NCBI GenBank assembly: GCA_016649795.1 | Contig: JAENWZ010000107.1 | Location: 1 to 7,336 of the forward strand | Reading direction: 5' to 3' | DNA length: 7,336 nt | DNA from: Proteiniphilum sp. | GTDB lineage: Bacteria > Bacteroidota > Bacteroidia > Bacteroidales > Dysgonomonadaceae | Shown: positions 5,594-7,336 of the stretch, one piece after another | Layout: every line of letters starts with the position of its first letter | Numbering within the stretch: the stretch's first letter is position 1 | Made by a program: the position numbers and the translations under genes | Notes under the pieces: generated by a model | Databases searched by the model: none | Seen by the model: the letters and a program-made list of their open reading frames with translations, nothing else | What the model was told of the DNA's origin: nothing

Positions 5594-7018
5594 ATGCAAC
5601 TAAACAATACATTGATAAATATCATTGAGATACTCTACCTCCTTACCGTAGTGAGTATCGTGGTGGTGGTTATTTCTGAAAACAGGAACCCCATCAAATC
5701 AGTGGCATGGATATTGGCAGTGCTCTTCCTGCCTGTAGTGGGCATTATCTGGTATGCTTTCTTCGGTCAGGATTCAACAAAAAAATATGTAATCTCAAGG
5801 CGGATGTACAGCAAGCTGAAGAAGCGTCCGCTCGATGAGATGGAGACACCTGTCGAGGTCTCCTTCCCGGACGATTATGCCAACCTGGTGAACCTGCTCA
5901 GGAAAATGGATTACACCCCTCTGCTGGGAGGGAACAATGTGAAGCTGTTCACCAGCGGGAAGGGTAAATTCGACCATCTCTTTGCCGATATTGAAAAGGC
6001 TGAGAAACATATTCATATTGAGTATTACGTGGTGGAGGATGATGAGCTGGGAAAGAGACTTCAACAGGCACTCATAAAAAAAGCACATGAAGGTCTTGAA
6101 GTGCGCATTATCTACGATAGCTTCGGTTCACGTAAAACGAAGAAAGCATTCTTTGAAGATTTTCGAAAAGCCGGTATCGAAACAGAACCTTTTTTAAAAC
6201 TTACGCTGCCGTCGCTCACATCCAGGCTTAACTACCGGACACACCGCAAGTTGATCGTGATTGATGGCCGGATAGGTTACGTGGGAGGGATGAACATTGC
6301 CGACCGCTATCTTGAGGGACTCGAATGGGGACCATGGCGCGATACCCATGCCCGCATCGAAGGAAAAGGGGTGCAGGGGCTGCAGTCTGTCTTCCTGATC
6401 GACTGGTATTTCGTTTCTCAGACGCTGATCACCTCACGCAACTATTTCCCCCTGCTTGGTAACTTCGGGGATTGCTCCATGCAGATAGTGAACAGCGGAC
6501 CATTGAGCGAAGAGAACGAGGTATCACACGGCATCATGCAGGCTATCTACGGGGCAAAAAAATCAATCTTTATCCAGACACCCTATTTCCTGCCTCCCGA
6601 TGCAATGGTCGATGCGCTACAGGCTGCCGCTATTCGCGGTGTGGATGTGCGTCTTATGATATCCAAACGCTCCGACGTGGCCATCGTACAGCTGGCCTCA
6701 AGCTCTTTCATCCGCGATATGCTGAAAACAGGAGTGAAGGTCTGTCTCTACCAAAAAGGTTTCCTGCACTCCAAACTGATGATCTTCGACGATTCACTCA
6801 CACTGATCGGTTCGGCTAATTTCGACACACGCAGCTTCGAACAGAACTTCGAGGTGGAGGCATTCATCTATGATGATACATTGGCGGCTGAGGCGACCGG
6901 GATTTTTGTGGAGGATCAGCGGGATGCAGAGCTGGTTTCGCTGAGAGAGTGGATGAAACGCCCAAAGTTGAGACGGTTTGCTGAATCGCTGTTGCGACTC
7001 TTTGCCCCGTTGTTGTGA
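5594..7018 (+). CDS. cls: Cardiolipin synthase
   Basis: A 474-residue membrane-bound phospholipase-D-type cardiolipin synthase, which condenses phosphatidylglycerol molecules to cardiolipin. Two N-terminal membrane helices (about 8-28 and 36-57) form the usual anchor, with a short ENRNP loop between them. A linker and two catalytic HKD motifs follow. The first has H217, K219 and D224 (THRKLIVIDG), and the second has H392, K394 and D399 (LHSKLMIFDD). Each is followed by the expected G-S/G-x-N stretch (GGMN at 231-234, GSANFD at 406-411). The C-terminus ends in RLFAPLL, as in full-length family members, so the gene is intact. ATG 5594 is 2 nt after the rsgA stop, which implies the same transcript. 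The lipid substrate (two PG, or PG plus PE) cannot be told from sequence. Its stop is followed at once by heptamer repeats. Confidence 0.95.
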   Translation: MQLNNTLINIIEILYLLTVVSIVVVVISENRNPIKSVAWILAVLFLPVVGIIWYAFFGQDSTKKYVISRRMYSKLKKRPLDEMETPVEVSFPDDYANLVNLLRKMDYTPLLGGNNVKLFTSGKGKFDHLFADIEKAEKHIHIEYYVVEDDELGKRLQQALIKKAHEGLEVRIIYDSFGSRKTKKAFFEDFRKAGIETEPFLKLTLPSLTSRLNYRTHRKLIVIDGRIGYVGGMNIADRYLEGLEWGPWRDTHARIEGKGVQGLQSVFLIDWYFVSQTLITSRNYFPLLGNFGDCSMQIVNSGPLSEENEVSHGIMQAIYGAKKSIFIQTPYFLPPDAMVDALQAAAIRGVDVRLMISKRSDVAIVQLASSSFIRDMLKTGVKVCLYQKGFLHSKLMIFDDSLTLIGSANFDTRSFEQNFEVEAFIYDDTLAAEATGIFVEDQRDAELVSLREWMKRPKLRRFAESLLRLFAPLL

Positions 7019-7020
7019 AA

Positions 7021-7125
7021 TTAGAAATCAGAACTCAGAAATTAGAAATCAGAACTAAGAACTGATCGCTGACCACTGATCGCTGACCGCTGAAAACTGA
7101 CTGCTGATCGCTGACCGCTGATGTC
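7021..7125 (+). repeat. Heptamer repeat array A after cls (15 units)
   Basis: Fifteen perfectly phased 7-bp units begin 2 nt after the cls stop codon. The first six (7021-7062) are of a TNAGAA(A/C) type: TTAGAAA and TCAGAAC occur twice each, with a 15-bp stretch repeated at a 21-bp interval. The next nine (7063-7125) are of the TGANNNC type. TGATCGC occurs three times, TGACCGC twice, and TGACCAC, TGAAAAC, TGACTGC and TGATGTC once each. No insertion or deletion breaks the 7-bp phase. The upstream heptamer 7014-7020, which holds the cls stop codon, is itself a 5/7 match to TTAGAAA. Confidence 0.85.
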
Positions 7126-7171
7126 TTAAACCCAAACCGCTGAAAGAAACATCAACTCCAGCTAAAAAAGC
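7126..7171 (+). repeat. Decayed middle segment between heptamer arrays
   Basis: This 46-nt stretch separates the two regular arrays. Units beginning with T after a C can still be traced: a 15-nt segment, a 22-nt segment starting TGAAAGA (7141), and TAAAAAAGC (7163-7171). The lengths are one or two bases over multiples of seven, so it looks like repeat DNA that has lost phase through small insertions. There is no gene, hairpin terminator or promoter match here. Confidence 0.45.
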
Positions 7172-7227
7172 TAAAAGCTGACTGCTGACTGCTGATCGCT
7201 GAAAACTGACCACTGAAAACTGAGAAT
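7172..7227 (+). repeat. Heptamer repeat array B before aroK (8 units)
   Basis: Eight phased 7-bp units run up to the base before the aroK ATG (7228). They comprise TAAAAGC once, TGACTGC twice, TGATCGC once, TGAAAAC twice, TGACCAC once and TGAGAAT last. The 18-mer CTGACTGCTGATCGCTGA at 7185-7202 is identical to 7097-7114 in array A, showing shared origin or local duplication. The array leaves no space for a normal leader, so the aroK ribosome binding region consists of repeat units. Confidence 0.85.
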
Positions 7228-7336
7228 ATGGAACGGATTTTTATTGTAGGATATATGGGCTCGGGTAAAACCACCGTGGGGAAACGGCTGGCGAAGTCCC
7301 TCTCGCTCTCTTTTATCGATCTGGATGCCTATATAC
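7228..7336 (+). CDS. aroK: Shikimate kinase, N-terminal part (runs off window)
   Basis: The first 36 codons of a P-loop kinase that phosphorylates shikimate to shikimate 3-phosphate in the aromatic amino acid (chorismate) pathway. A short MERIFIVG start leads into the Walker A motif GYMGSGKT (8-15). The LAKSLSLSFIDLDAYI stretch (21-36) follows, with D31 and D33, the latter in the position that contacts shikimate and magnesium in this family. The GYMGSGKTT...FIDLD combination is more typical of shikimate kinase than of gluconate or adenylate kinases. The window ends inside the gene, so the lid and C-terminal part cannot be checked. The ATG directly abuts a heptamer repeat array and has no Shine-Dalgarno sequence. 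Confidence 0.88.
   Translation, partial: MERIFIVGYMGSGKTTVGKRLAKSLSLSFIDLDAYI

Noticed and set aside
6472..6819. 115-codon plus-strand ORF in another frame within cls
   Set aside because: It covers the second HKD region of cls in a shifted frame and has an arginine-rich composition typical of an out-of-frame shadow.
7021..7227. CRISPR array
   Set aside because: The repeat is 7 bp and tandem with no unique spacers, and there are no cas genes.

Overview
The window looks like chromosomal core DNA from a member of the phylum Bacteroidetes, most likely order Bacteroidales. A relative of Proteiniphilum, Petrimonas or another Dysgonomonadaceae/Porphyromonadaceae genus is my best guess, but this is inferred from protein style and gene order, not from a database match. 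Supporting signs are start codons mostly without Shine-Dalgarno sequences, TAnnTTTG-type -7 promoter boxes, a biotin ligase without a DNA-binding domain, and the gene pair pyrH-frr followed by rsgA rather than preceded by rpsB-tsf. I see no transposase, phage, tRNA, rRNA or CRISPR sequence.

Left part (1-1605), minus strand: a small ribbon-helix-helix-like DNA-binding protein lies 50 nt upstream of tadA (tRNA adenosine deaminase). After a 174-nt gap comes an HD-domain phosphohydrolase of the YfbR/HDDC2 type. The gap holds a candidate promoter, a 10-bp inverted repeat, a palindromic AAACGTTT site and a possible 25-codon ORF. The first 130 nt are AT-rich and hold no gene that I can support.

Middle and right part (1776-7336), plus strand: a co-directional run that reads like one long housekeeping cluster. 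It contains yraN (nuclease-fold protein), an MmcQ/YjbR protein overlapping birA (biotin ligase), pyrH (UMP kinase), frr (ribosome recycling factor), rsgA (ribosome small-subunit GTPase, whose ATG overlaps the frr stop by one base), cls (cardiolipin synthase, 2 nt after rsgA) and the first 36 codons of aroK (shikimate kinase). Two candidate promoters, before yraN and before frr, could feed it. The genes serve translation and ribosome maturation (frr, rsgA, and tadA on the other strand), nucleotide supply (pyrH), cofactor attachment (birA), membrane lipid synthesis (cls) and aromatic biosynthesis (aroK).

The feature not explained by ordinary genes is a family of degenerate 7-bp tandem repeats, roughly T(G/T)ANNNC. 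They fill the two larger gaps of the plus-strand cluster: birA-pyrH (about 9 units) and cls-aroK (15 plus 8 units around a decayed centre). In both places the array phase begins on the upstream stop codon and runs to, or within 3 nt of, the next start codon. This is the most interesting signal in the window.
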